Positions 30,484 through 38,132 of a stretch of DNA of 38,235 nt are shown here, one piece after another. Position numbers and translations under genes: made by a program. The stretch is from an uncultured Lachnospiraceae bacterium. GTDB taxonomy: Bacteria; Bacillota; Clostridia; Lachnospirales; Lachnospiraceae. The notes under the pieces were generated by a model. The model did not search any database, had not been told where the DNA came from, and worked only from the letters and a program-made list of their open reading frames with translations. Within the stretch, counting starts at the first letter, position 1, and each line of letters begins with the position of its first letter. Location of the stretch: contig CALWRS010000016.1 in NCBI GenBank assembly GCA_944384025.1, positions 1-38,235 on the forward strand. The letters run 5' to 3'.

Positions 30484-32422
30484 AGCCCAAGTCCTCTGCG
30501 ATGTCCGCAAGTATTTCGTTTACGCAGCTGTCAAAATCTACGTTTTCGTACCGCTTTTCTATCCCGAGTTTTTCAAGCGTCTCTTCGGAAAAATCTTCCG
30601 CGTCCGCTAAAAACCGGCGGCAGACTTCTTTATATTCCGGATGCTCCTGCTTGCCTTCTCGCTTGATTGCGCGGCGAAGCCGCTCACCGTCTTCCACTTC
30701 TACGTAGATCGGGACGACGTTTTCGCTGCCAAAATAGGCGCGTATTTGCGCGTACGCGTCCGGTGTCGCAATCACAATGCTGCTGCCTTTTTCTAAGTCG
30801 ATCTGCCCGTCGTCCGCCGTAAAATAATACCATGTCCCCTGCACGGTTTCGTAGCGGCGGCACTCAATCACTTTCCCTTCCCGCCGAAGCTCTTCCATTT
30901 GCTCCTTGGTAACAAAGTGGTACTCCACGCCTTCGGTTTCGCTCGTCCTTTTCGGGCGCGTTGTATACGGCACAACCGTCCGAAGCGGCACAGCGCTTTG
31001 CTCTACCACCGCTTTATAAATGTGGTCTTTTCCGGTGGCGCTCTTTCCCATTACCGTAAATAATTTTCCTTTTTTCATAACCCGAAGCTCCTTTTTGCTG
31101 CGCCTAAGCCACATAAGCGCCGCCCCCGTCCGCTCTCCCGGCGCAAGCACAGGAATCCCCGGCGGATACGGCGTCACAAATTCCGCGCTGACTTCGCGCC
31201 CGCTAAGATCTTCTACCAAACAGACCGTGCTCGGCGCGTCCATGGCCGTAAGCATGGAAACGACTGTCTCTGTCTGCGCTGCGAAGACCGGCGCTTCTTT
31301 TCCCCTGCTTTTTTTCCCTCCGGCTAAAAGCCGCTCGTCGATACGGCGAAGACCGTCAAGAAGCCTCTTAAAGCCTTCGTCCGTGTCCCACGGGCTTGTC
31401 ATAAGAAGCGCATAACGCTCCGTCGTCATTTCCGGCTGTATCAAAAATTCGTTCTTTAGTGTATCATAAATTTCGCGTCCTGTCATGCCGAATTTTCGGT
31501 CTAGGACAAGAAGCTTTCCGGGGTCTCTGCCCTGCGGCGAAACAAGCTGCAGGCGGCGAAGGCTCCCGCATTCTTCGTAAAAGCGGCGAAGCCGCAGCGC
31601 GTAGTCATGCATTTGCCGCGCCCCTTTTTGCTGCGCCCACTCCATGCACGCGTCCATAGCGGCCAGCAGAGGATAAGACGGGCTTGACGTTTCAAAAACA
31701 GAAAGATACTTTTCTACTCTCTGCGCGGATACTTTTTTCCCGCACAGCGACAAAAGCGCCGTCTGCGTAGGCGATGGAAGCGTCTTATGCAAACTCTGAA
31801 TAACGAGATCCGCGCCCTGCAAAAGCGCGCTTTTCGGAAATTCCACGCCGTCTCCAAGCGGCAAATGCGCTCCGTGCGCCTCGTCCACAATGCACACGCA
31901 CCCGTGCGCATGGCAATGCTGCGCAATTTCAGCAATGTCCGATACTACGCCTTCGTACGTCGGCGACGTAAGAATGCACGCGGCGTATTTTTTTTGCGAC
32001 AGCGCGTCTTTAACCGCCTGTGCCGGCAGTGCGCCCGCACAGCCTATTTCCTCTGTGGGCGGATACAGCCACTCGACCTTTGCCTGCCGCAGCGCAAGCG
32101 CATGATAGACCGCCTTATGGCAATTCCTTGCCGCAAGCACGCTCTCGCCCGATTTTACCGCCGCAAACACCGCTGCCAAAATCCCGCACGTGCTGCCATT
32201 TACCAAAAACCAGCTCTGCCCTGCCCCCATAACGCGGGCGGCGCGCTCCTGCGCCTCTTTTAAAACGCCCTGCGCCCCGTGCAGGTTGTCAAAGCCGTCA
32301 ATTTCCGTAATGTCCATCCCGTACCACGCAAAAGACCCCTCGCCCTGCCGCTTATGCCCGGGCATGTGCATCGGATACACGCCGCTTTTCGCGTATTCCT
32401 GCAATTTTTCCCACAACAGCAC
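30467..32422 (-). CDS. Orn/Lys/Arg decarboxylase-like enzyme fused to a guanylate-kinase-like domain
   Basis: Residues about 1-445 are a YaaO-type PLP enzyme. It has VYPMHMPGHKRQG near the start, VNGSTCGILAAVFAA, the Asp of CIVDEAHGAHLPLGDG and the PLP lysine in IQSLHKTLPSPTQ. Residues from about 449 are guanylate-kinase-like: GKLFTVMGKSATGKD, VPYTTRPKRTSETEGVEYHF and a YETVQGTWYYF segment. The P-loop has Asp where kinases have Ser or Thr. There is no stop between the parts. The GTG at 32422 is chosen because AGGAGGG precedes it and the likely promoter lies within the longer frame. In Bacillus yaaO precedes a separate thymidylate kinase. Substrate of either half is unknown. Confidence 0.85.
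   Translation of the reverse strand: MLLWEKLQEYAKSGVYPMHMPGHKRQGEGSFAWYGMDITEIDGFDNLHGAQGVLKEAQERAARVMGAGQSWFLVNGSTCGILAAVFAAVKSGESVLAARNCHKAVYHALALRQAKVEWLYPPTEEIGCAGALPAQAVKDALSQKKYAACILTSPTYEGVVSDIAEIAQHCHAHGCVCIVDEAHGAHLPLGDGVEFPKSALLQGADLVIQSLHKTLPSPTQTALLSLCGKKVSAQRVEKYLSVFETSSPSYPLLAAMDACMEWAQQKGARQMHDYALRLRRFYEECGSLRRLQLVSPQGRDPGKLLVLDRKFGMTGREIYDTLKNEFLIQPEMTTERYALLMTSPWDTDEGFKRLLDGLRRIDERLLAGGKKSRGKEAPVFAAQTETVVSMLTAMDAPSTVCLVEDLSGREVSAEFVTPYPPGIPVLAPGERTGAALMWLRRSKKELRVMKKGKLFTVMGKSATGKDHIYKAVVEQSAVPLRTVVPYTTRPKRTSETEGVEYHFVTKEQMEELRREGKVIECRRYETVQGTWYYFTADDGQIDLEKGSSIVIATPDAYAQIRAYFGSENVVPIYVEVEDGERLRRAIKREGKQEHPEYKEVCRRFLADAEDFSEETLEKLGIEKRYENVDFDSCVNEILADIAEDLGYVELS
31076..31093 (-). 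promoter_or_regulatory. Internal ribosome binding site and start inside the fusion gene
   Basis: On the minus strand AAGGAG (31093-31088) is followed after 9 nt by an in-frame ATG (31078-31076), giving MKKGKLFTVMGKS. This could yield a free kinase-like protein of about 203 residues as well as the fusion. Confidence 0.55.
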
Positions 32423-32453
32423 CGCGCCGTCCCTCCTTTGTTTTCTTTTTGTA

Positions 32454-32459
32454 AGTATA
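32454..32459 (-). promoter_or_regulatory. Extended -10 of the decarboxylase-fusion operon
   Basis: On the minus strand TGATATACT gives an extended -10 with TATACT at 32459-32454, about 30 nt before the GTG start. The -35 region (ATGGAC) is poor. Confidence 0.4.
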
Positions 32460-32529
32460 TCATAACTTGTGCGCCTGTCCATAAAAAATTCACTGTGATT
32501 TTCCCGCATCTTATGGTATCTTTAAAAAA

Positions 32530-32547
32530 GGCAGTCGTCGGACTGCC
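32530..32547 (+). other. Hairpin in the leader of the DUF3810 gene
   Basis: GGCAGTC-GTCG-GACTGCC is a perfect 7-bp hairpin that ends just before the AAGGAG ribosome binding site (32551-32556). It could stabilise the leader or influence initiation; no T-run follows. Confidence 0.5.
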
Positions 32548-32562
32548 GGAAAGGAGATTGTT

Positions 32563-33708
32563 ATGGCTTCTTCTGCAAAAGCCCGCCGCCGCGCAACAGA
32601 GTTTTGGCTCTTTGCCCTGCTGTATCTGGCGGGAATCGCTTTGCTAAACGTAATTATCTGGTCCAGCGAAAAGTTCTGCGACTGGTTCTCGGAATATGTT
32701 TTTCCTATTTTTCTTAACACCTACGGCCGCCTGACCGCGCTCTTTCCGTTTTCGGTAGGAGAGATTTTGATTGTCCTCGGAATTATTTTGTGCCTCCTTG
32801 CAATGTTCCTTTGGATTTTCCTCCTTGTTTGGCGCAAAAATCGCCGCTTTGCCGGCTTCTGCCGCTTCACGCGCGGCTACTACCGCTTTTTTACCGCCGT
32901 TTTCTTAAACGTCGCCCTCGTGATGACGCTAAACTGCTTTGTTTTGTACCATTGTACGCCGCTTGACCCAAATCCTTCGGTGCAAACGCGCGAATACACA
33001 AACGAAGAGCTTTTGACGCTTCGAAACTACATCGTTAATCAGGCAAACGCGCTGTCCGAACAGATGGAGCGCGACGAAAACGGGCTGGTCGTCTACAGCG
33101 GCGACCTAGAGGCCGCTTGCATTAAGGCAATGAAAAAGCTTGGCGCCACCTACCCCAAGCTTGACGGCTGGTACACGCGCGTGAAAACGCTGCACTTTTC
33201 GGACTTCGTCAGCCAAATGTACATTGGCGGCTACTTCTTCCCCTTCTCTATGGAGGCCAATGTAAACGGCAACATGTACATTACCAACTACCCGGAAGTA
33301 TATTGCCACGAGCTTGCGCACACGCGCGGCTACATCTACGAAAACGAGGCGAATTTCCTAAGCTTTCTCGCCTGCACCGGCAGCGACGACCCGTTTTTGC
33401 AATACAGCGGCTATTTAAGCGTAATCAACTACTTAGAGCGGGACTGCACGGCCAATCTTTCCGAAAACTGGCAAGCGGGCGCACCCGCTTGGAACGACTA
33501 CATTTCGTCGGTTGACTTAGCGTTTTTGGAGCCAGGCGCTTGGGAGCGGATTGAAGAAGACGCTCTTATCAGCACGGAAACCGTGGAGGCGGTCTCCGAC
33601 AAAGTGACCGACACTTCGCTTAAGGTAAACGGCGTGGAGAGCGGCATTGCCAGCTACTCCGAAGTCGTCGCCCTTTTGCTTGCCTACTACGACGGCGTCC
33701 TGTACTAG
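32563..33708 (+). CDS. DUF3810 membrane protein with HExxH-type zinc motif
   Basis: The 381-aa protein has three N-terminal membrane helices (about 15-35, 62-92 and 105-130) and an extracytoplasmic domain. The zinc-peptidase motif is VYCHELAHTRGYIYENEANF: His-Glu-x-x-His followed by a Glu 11 residues later, a gluzincin-like arrangement. The rest matches DUF3810 (MYIGGYFFPFSMEANVNGNM, LERDCTAN). Protease activity is inferred, not shown for this family as far as I know. The start has AAGGAG. trmB follows after 34 nt in the same direction; the decarboxylase-fusion operon is divergent. Confidence 0.88.
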   Translation: MASSAKARRRATEFWLFALLYLAGIALLNVIIWSSEKFCDWFSEYVFPIFLNTYGRLTALFPFSVGEILIVLGIILCLLAMFLWIFLLVWRKNRRFAGFCRFTRGYYRFFTAVFLNVALVMTLNCFVLYHCTPLDPNPSVQTREYTNEELLTLRNYIVNQANALSEQMERDENGLVVYSGDLEAACIKAMKKLGATYPKLDGWYTRVKTLHFSDFVSQMYIGGYFFPFSMEANVNGNMYITNYPEVYCHELAHTRGYIYENEANFLSFLACTGSDDPFLQYSGYLSVINYLERDCTANLSENWQAGAPAWNDYISSVDLAFLEPGAWERIEEDALISTETVEAVSDKVTDTSLKVNGVESGIASYSEVVALLLAYYDGVLY

Positions 33709-33742
33709 GACGTGCAAAACGGAAATCTTTTGGAGGTGCCTT

Positions 33743-34381
33743 ATGAGACTTCGCAATATCCCCGGCGCGCGCGAGGAAATGCTTGTAAATCCTTACGTCG
33801 TGCACGACCCGGAAGCCTGCCGCGGCCGCTGGCAGGAGTTTTTCGGAAACCAAAACCCCATCCACTTAGAAATCGGAACCGGCAAAGGCCGGTTCTTAAC
33901 GGAGCTTGCCGCAAAAAACCCGGACATCAACTTTCTTGGCATGGAAAAATACGCCAGCGTCCTGCTGCGCGCCGTGCAAAAGCAGGAGGCGCTCGCCTTG
34001 CCCAACTTGCGCTTTTTGTGCGCGGATGCAAAGGATTTGGAAGCGTTGTTCTCGGACGGCGAGATTGCCCGCATTTACCTGAATTTCTCCGACCCGTGGC
34101 CAAAAGACCGCCACGCTAAGCGCAGGTTAACCGCGTGCAACTTCCTAGAGCTCTACGCGCGCGTCCTTTCTTCGCAAGGCGCGCTCGCCTTTAAAACAGA
34201 CAACCGTCCTTTATTCGACTTTTCCCTCGCGCAGGCGAAAGAAGCCTGCTGGCGCGTCGAGGACATCACCTACGACCTGCATGAAAGCCCCTTCGCCCCA
34301 GACAACATCATGACCGAATACGAAGAGCGCTTCTCCTCCCTCGGCAACCCCATCTGCCGCTTCCTAGCGCACCCGCGCTAG
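33743..34381 (+). CDS. trmB: tRNA (guanine46-N7)-methyltransferase TrmB
   Basis: The 212-aa SAM enzyme has HLEIGTGKGRFLTELAAKNP (motif I), FLGMEKYASVLLRA, and the family signature ARIYLNFSDPWPKDRHAKRR, where the Asp and the basic run bind tRNA. It ends DNIMTEYEERFSSLGNPICR, typical of the Firmicutes form. It makes 7-methylguanosine at position 46. The ATG at 33743 has TGGAGG 7 nt upstream. Confidence 0.97.
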   Translation: MRLRNIPGAREEMLVNPYVVHDPEACRGRWQEFFGNQNPIHLEIGTGKGRFLTELAAKNPDINFLGMEKYASVLLRAVQKQEALALPNLRFLCADAKDLEALFSDGEIARIYLNFSDPWPKDRHAKRRLTACNFLELYARVLSSQGALAFKTDNRPLFDFSLAQAKEACWRVEDITYDLHESPFAPDNIMTEYEERFSSLGNPICRFLAHPR

Positions 34382-34483
34382 CACAGGTGTACCTTCGCTA
34401 GGCGAGCTAAAGCCCGCCCGCTCGGCGCACCTGCGCCGGGTGGGGCGCATATACTAAGAGCAGCAGCGCCAAAAGGAGCACTC

Positions 34484-34684
34484 ATGAAAGTTCAACAGCG
34501 CATCGCCGCCTGCATCGCTTGCAATCCCCGCCTAAACCTTCAGCTACTAAAAATCCGGCGCGGTCTCGACACCGTCAACCGCATTCTCGCCTGCGCCAGC
34601 ACCGACTGCCCGCCAAGCGGACAAAATTCCCGCGCAAGAAAAAGCCGTTTCCCGGGAAAATTTGGAAAACGGCCAAAAAAATGA
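34484..34684 (+). CDS. Hypothetical basic small protein (66 aa)
   Basis: The frame has a strong AAAGGAG site 6 nt before its ATG. The product starts MKVQQRIAACIACNPRLNLQ, has four Cys and ends in a very basic stretch (ARKSRFPGKFGKRPKK). No family was recognised. Its 3' third overlaps a terminator-like inverted repeat, which makes the C-terminus doubtful. The 100 bp before it are GC-rich with short hairpins and a TATACT at 34450-34455, but no good -35. It could be a genuine small protein or a leftover. Confidence 0.35.
   Translation: MKVQQRIAACIACNPRLNLQLLKIRRGLDTVNRILACASTDCPPSGQNSRARKSRFPGKFGKRPKK
34644..34673 (-). terminator. Terminator-like inverted repeat
   Basis: GCCGTTT (34644-34650) and AAACGGC (34667-34673), with an inner CC/GG pair, form a stem followed on the minus strand by TTTTTCTTG. 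No minus-strand gene obviously needs it; on the + strand it would end the small ORF without a T-run. Confidence 0.4.
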
Positions 34685-34703
34685 ATTTTTACGAAAAAAC
34701 CTG

Positions 34704-34732
34704 TTGCAATTTCTTAAACCATACGATATAAT
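34704..34732 (+). promoter_or_regulatory. Sigma-A promoter of tRNA-Lys
   Basis: TTGCAA (34704-34709) and a perfect TATAAT (34727-34732) are 17 bp apart and 24 bp upstream of the tRNA. Confidence 0.85.
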
Positions 34733-34756
34733 ACGTCTCGTGTTCGAAAAAAACAC

Positions 34757-34829
34757 GCGCCTCTAGCTCAGCTGGTAGAGCACCTGACTCTTAATCAGGG
34801 TGTCCAGGGTTCGAGCCCCTGGAGGCGCA
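34757..34829 (+). tRNA. tRNA-Lys (anticodon CTT)
   Basis: The 73-nt cloverleaf has acceptor arms GCGCCTC and GAGGCGC, D arm GCTC/GAGC, anticodon stem CCTGA/TCAGG with loop CTCTTAA (anticodon CTT) and a T arm containing GGTTCGAGCC. The discriminator is A and CCA is not encoded. It has its own promoter and terminator. Confidence 0.98.
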
Positions 34830-34832
34830 TAT

Positions 34833-34882
34833 AAAGGCTTTCATTTGGACGTCGTAGGAACGCTGGGTGGGAGCCTTTTTTT
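34833..34882 (+). terminator. Terminator of tRNA-Lys
   Basis: AAAGGCT (34833-34839) pairs with AGCCTTT (34872-34878), followed by T's up to 34882. The loop of 32 nt is long for a terminator, but the T-run is good. Confidence 0.65.
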
Positions 34883-34891
34883 ACCGATTCT

Positions 34892-34972
34892 TTCAAGACA
34901 CGCTTGCGGGTCTTGGCGCGGGATTCGGGTCAGCTTTAACTGACACTTTCCTTACTGAATCCCTGCGCATCC
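34892..34972. repeat. Structured repeat, copy 2
   Basis: This copy has the same two-hairpin order as the copy at 357-443. The first hairpin is built on CAAGAC/GTCTTG and CGC/GCG, the outer stem is GCGCGGGATTC/GAATCCC(T)GCGC, and the inner hairpin is GTCAG/CTGAC. It lacks the CTTGAA bases near the right end of copy 1. It lies 9 bp after the tRNA terminator. Confidence 0.85.
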
Positions 34973-35001
34973 TAAGCGGAGCGTTTATCAGATGGGGGAT
35001 T

Positions 35002-35056
35002 GACTCCCGCCACTGATACGAATTTGCTATACTCGCCGCCTATAGAGGCGGGAGTC
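35002..35056. repeat. Inverted repeat with two competing stems
   Basis: GACTCCCGCC (35002-35011) and GGCGGGAGTC (35047-35056) are perfect 10-bp arms, extended imperfectly outward for another 10 bp. Between them CCGCCT (35036-35041) can instead pair with AGGCGG (35046-35051), so the two hairpins exclude each other. The loop contains TGCTATACT, an extended -10-like box. It lies between the structured repeat and the Fic fragment and may be an end or scar of the mobile region. Confidence 0.6.
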
Positions 35057-35066
35057 TTCCCACATC

Positions 35067-36646
35067 TCATAAAAAGTCAATCCCATCGATGCATCCGTCA
35101 TAAACGAATTGCTTCAGCGCTTTCATTTCGCCGGATTCATAATATTCTACCAGCATTTTTGTGAACTCCGGCTGTATCTCAATCGGAATCGACAGGATGC
35201 CGCAGCCGTTTGCGATCATGACCTGGTTCCCCGCCAGCATAGCCGTTCTCTTGTTTCCATCGAGAAACATCTGCTTGCGCATCAAATACAGCATCAACGT
35301 AATAGCGCGGTCGGTCGGCTCCGGCATGGCAAGTATCCCGGCGAGTTCTTCTTTTATCTGCGATTCCATCGGCATATCCGGTTTCCAAGAGGTGCCGCCG
35401 GTCTGTTCGTCGCCGGTCGGCTCGGTTTGAATGGGTGTGGCGGTGTAGGTTGCATAGATGTCCAAATCGCCGCTGACAACGTCAAATGCTTTATCCCAGC
35501 CGGCAAAGGTGTAGCTATAGCTTTCGTCCGCCGCCTTAACGGGATTTGCCGGAGGCTCTGCCGCAGAGCCGTATTCAACAACTTGGGTATCCTTAAGCAA
35601 AGAGCCGTCCTCGTCGTAGAAGGTAACGCCGTAAATTGCAACAAGCTTGGAGGCTACCTTCCCGTCCTCAGTGCTGAAATATGTTTTTCCGCTGTAAAGA
35701 GCGTCCGTAAGCGCGCCCTGATAAATCATCTGCCCGTCGGGGTCATAAAGGCGGAATTCGCCGTCTATCTCCATCTCGGCAAACTGATTGGAGGAATAAA
35801 TCACGTAATCGTCTCCGCCGGATATACTTTCAAGATAAAGCTTTACATCTTTTAAAATAATTTTGCTGTTCGCGTCTATGGCATTATCAAGACCGGTTGC
35901 CCAAAGGCTGCCGCCCGTGCAGGTGAATATGCCAACGCCGTCACACTCTATACAGGCGTCCCTGGGAGCGCTCAGCTTGCTTTGGCAGTTGATAAGCGAA
36001 ACATCGTCCCCTTTAATAGCCCGGTCGTTTCTTGAGAGGATATCAAGCACGCAATTTGTTATAACAGCCTTTGACGCGTCGCTTGCGTCATTATCCAAAT
36101 CCAGACCCTGATAGTCACAAACAATCTTAAGATTGCAATTGGTTGCGGTGAAATCAGATTCCGCATATATGCCGTCTGACCCGCACATAAGGTCAAAATT
36201 GCAATTTTCAAGAATCATATCTTCTCCTGCGTCAAGGCAGTCATAATACGCTACGCCTTTTATAACGGGGGTTACCGCGGCATTTTCCGGACCGGTTACG
36301 GTAAGCGAGCCGTAGGTCTCTATTGCATCACCCCCAAGGCTGTTTACTTCAAGAACGGAGCCGTCCCCCATAATAACGGTAAGATCTCCGCCTGCATAAA
36401 CCGCCATATCGCCACCATTGCTTGAATTGCAGGAAATCCTGACGGTGGCACCGTCCAAAACGGCAATAGTTGCGCCTGCGGGAAGCGAAACGGCAGTTGA
36501 ATCCATGGTAAAGATATCAAAGCCGTTCTTTAATGTAAGGGTCTTTGTTTCTGCGTCCCAGCTCCAAAGGTCTCCTGATTGGCGGTAAACGAACTTCTGC
36601 TATAGCTGCGGGCTATAATATAATATGTGTTTGATTCTGACGCCGT
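35067..36646 (-). pseudogene. Chimera: beta-helix surface-protein fragment fused to a Fic-domain fragment
   Basis: From about 36580 to 35403 the frame encodes a right-handed beta-helix protein with many short strands, such as GGDLTVIMGDGSVLEVNS, followed by a Listeria-Bacteroides-type repeat (YTFAGWDKAFDVVSGDLDIY). At about 35402 it continues without a stop into the C-terminal 110 residues of a Fic protein (GGTSWKPDMPMES, RKQMFLDGNKRTAMLAGNQV). The His that starts the canonical Fic motif is Gln here. The beta-helix frame has no start or signal peptide; upstream (about 36590-36646) related sequence continues in another frame until it meets the integrase fragment. It appears to be a deletion product and not a working gene. 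Assembly error is possible. Confidence 0.75.
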
Positions 36647-36784
36647 GTATGCCATGACCGTCCCGTTGCTCAGGCTGCTGGGCTTTAAGCCTTCCTCAAT
36701 CCACAGATCCAGCATTTCGCCTACGGTAATGTTTTCCGCCTTGCCTATGAACCTTTTGGCTTCGTAATCTTCCATCGCCTTGCC
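36647..36784 (-). pseudogene. Tyrosine-recombinase integrase, N-terminal fragment
   Basis: MEDYEAKRFIGKAENITVGE and MLDLWIEEGLKPSSLSNGTV are the end of the arm region and start of the core-binding (SAM-like) domain of conjugative-transposon integrases. The match stops after VMAY (about 36647), where the frame runs into the beta-helix-related sequence TASESNTYYIIARSY. The catalytic domain is missing. The 5' side abuts the relaxase fragment at about 36776-36784. Confidence 0.7.
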
Positions 36785-37911
36785 CGAAATCTATACGCAA
36801 TACGAGCCGCAGCAGGTACTCACGGACTTTACAGAGGAGTTCCGCAGGCGGTACGGTGTGGAGTGCGTGTCCGCCCTCCACCACAACAAGCGCAAGACGA
36901 ATTATCATATCCATCTGATTTTCAGCGAGAGGAAACTGCTCCCCGAACCTGATGTGAAGATTGCTTCCCGCAGCGTGTTCTTTGACGAGACAGGAAAGCC
37001 ATCTGTTTACTACCAAAGATACACGCTTTAAGGGAGAGCCTTTTCTCCGAGAGATAAAGGAAGTGTATACGGAACTTATTAACCGCCATATCTCTGATCC
37101 TGAGCAGCACTTAAAGGTATTTGATAAAAACAGCGTCTATCTGCCGACCAAGAAAATCGGCAAGAACAATCCCAAAGAGGACGAAATCAAAGCCGACAAT
37201 GCCGCAAGGCAGGAATGGAACAGGACAGCGGATATGGCGTTATTATCAGGTATCTCCGAAGCAAAGATTTTAGAAGTCAAGCAGACAGAGATACACGAAA
37301 AGGCGAGCCAGTCTATCAAAAGCAAGGGCTGGCTGCCGGGTCTGTTCCGCAGTATCGTCAGCAAGGCAAAGGACTTCCTGCAAAACCTAATCCGTGAACA
37401 CGATATGCCGCCGAAGCCTGTCCTTGAGATAGATATGGCAGAGTTCCGCACCATGCAAAAGCTGATGATAAAGGCGCAGGATAAGGCGAAAGAAATCCGG
37501 CATTTGCAGGATACGGTACTTCCGAAGCTGAAACAGCAGCTCGCCGACACAAAGGGGATTTTCAAAGGTAAGGAGCGCAAGGCGCTCACAGAGCAGATAC
37601 AGCGGACAGAAAAGGAAATCGCTGAAAAGCTGGATAAACTGCCCGATGTTCTGAAAGAGGACGGTTATCCCGATGTGCAGGCGTTCATGGCAACCTACCG
37701 CAAAGCGGAGGCTGTTGTGGAGCAGTACAATCGTGACCTTGCCGCATGGGAGCGGCAGGTCAGGGAAAAACGAAAACCCGCCAAAAAAGAGCAGGCAAAG
37801 CCGCCCGAACGGGAGAGCGTATTGAAACGCCTGCGCCAGCTTCAGGCGGAGGGCAAGCAGAGAAACCAGCCGCGACAGAGAAGGAAATCCTTTGACAGAG
37901 ACAGCCGATAG
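36777..37911 (+). pseudogene. MobA/MobL relaxase, 5'-truncated with an internal frameshifting deletion
   Basis: The first part (EIYTQYEPQQVLTDFTEEFR and CVSALHHNKRKTNYHIHLIF) carries the histidine-rich metal site of MobA/MobL relaxases. At about 36993-36999 the frame shifts: it reads SVFFDETGK and then moves to another frame that resumes at ESHLFTTKDTRFKGEPFLRE and continues to the normal C-terminus (coiled-coil, Lys-rich, ending FDRDSR). Related proteins have some 30 residues between these points, so a short deletion, possibly at GGAAAG/GAAAGC microhomology, is likely. The N-terminal catalytic Tyr region is missing. It marks a dead mobilisation module. Confidence 0.82.
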
Positions 37912-37921
37912 GCACGAAAAA

Positions 37922-37950
37922 CCGCCGCTATGGTATTACCCATGCGGCGG
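37922..37950. terminator. GC-rich hairpin between relaxase remnant and KTR gene
   Basis: CCGCCGC and GCGGCGG pair outside ATGG/CCAT with one bulged T and a 6-nt loop. On the minus strand it is followed by TTTTTCG, so it can end the KTR gene transcript. Confidence 0.7.
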
Positions 37951-37964
37951 CATACATAAAAATC

Positions 37965-38132
37965 TTATTTGTGTTCTGCAAGTATGACTTTCATATCCTG
38001 AGCATTGATGATTGTTTCCTTTTTACACTTCGGACAGTAGAGAGGGAAGTTTTTTAATTCTGTATCTTCCCGTATCATTGTCCGAGTTTTATTGCCGCAG
38101 ATAGGGCATAAAATCCATTCTGTTTTATTCAA
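37965..38132 (-). CDS. Cysteine-rich KTR-domain protein (55 aa)
   Basis: The product is TTG-initiated, NKTEWILCPICGNKTRTMIR, then EDTELKNFPLYCPKCKKETI and a short tail. Two CPxC motifs form a zinc ribbon and the KTR triplet gives the family name. These small proteins are common cargo of Tn916-like and other conjugative transposons, often near resistance genes; their job is unknown. The TTG at 38132 is chosen because CGGAGG lies 9 nt upstream and related proteins start at this point; a longer frame reaches 38225. The last 100 bases of the window show no further gene. Confidence 0.85.
   Translation of the reverse strand: MNKTEWILCPICGNKTRTMIREDTELKNFPLYCPKCKKETIINAQDMKVILAEHK

Noticed and set aside
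34757-34829. tRNA-Lys 3' end as an integration site with a direct repeat
   Set aside because: No second copy of the tRNA 3' end was seen up to 38235; the element could extend beyond the window, so this is only unproven.
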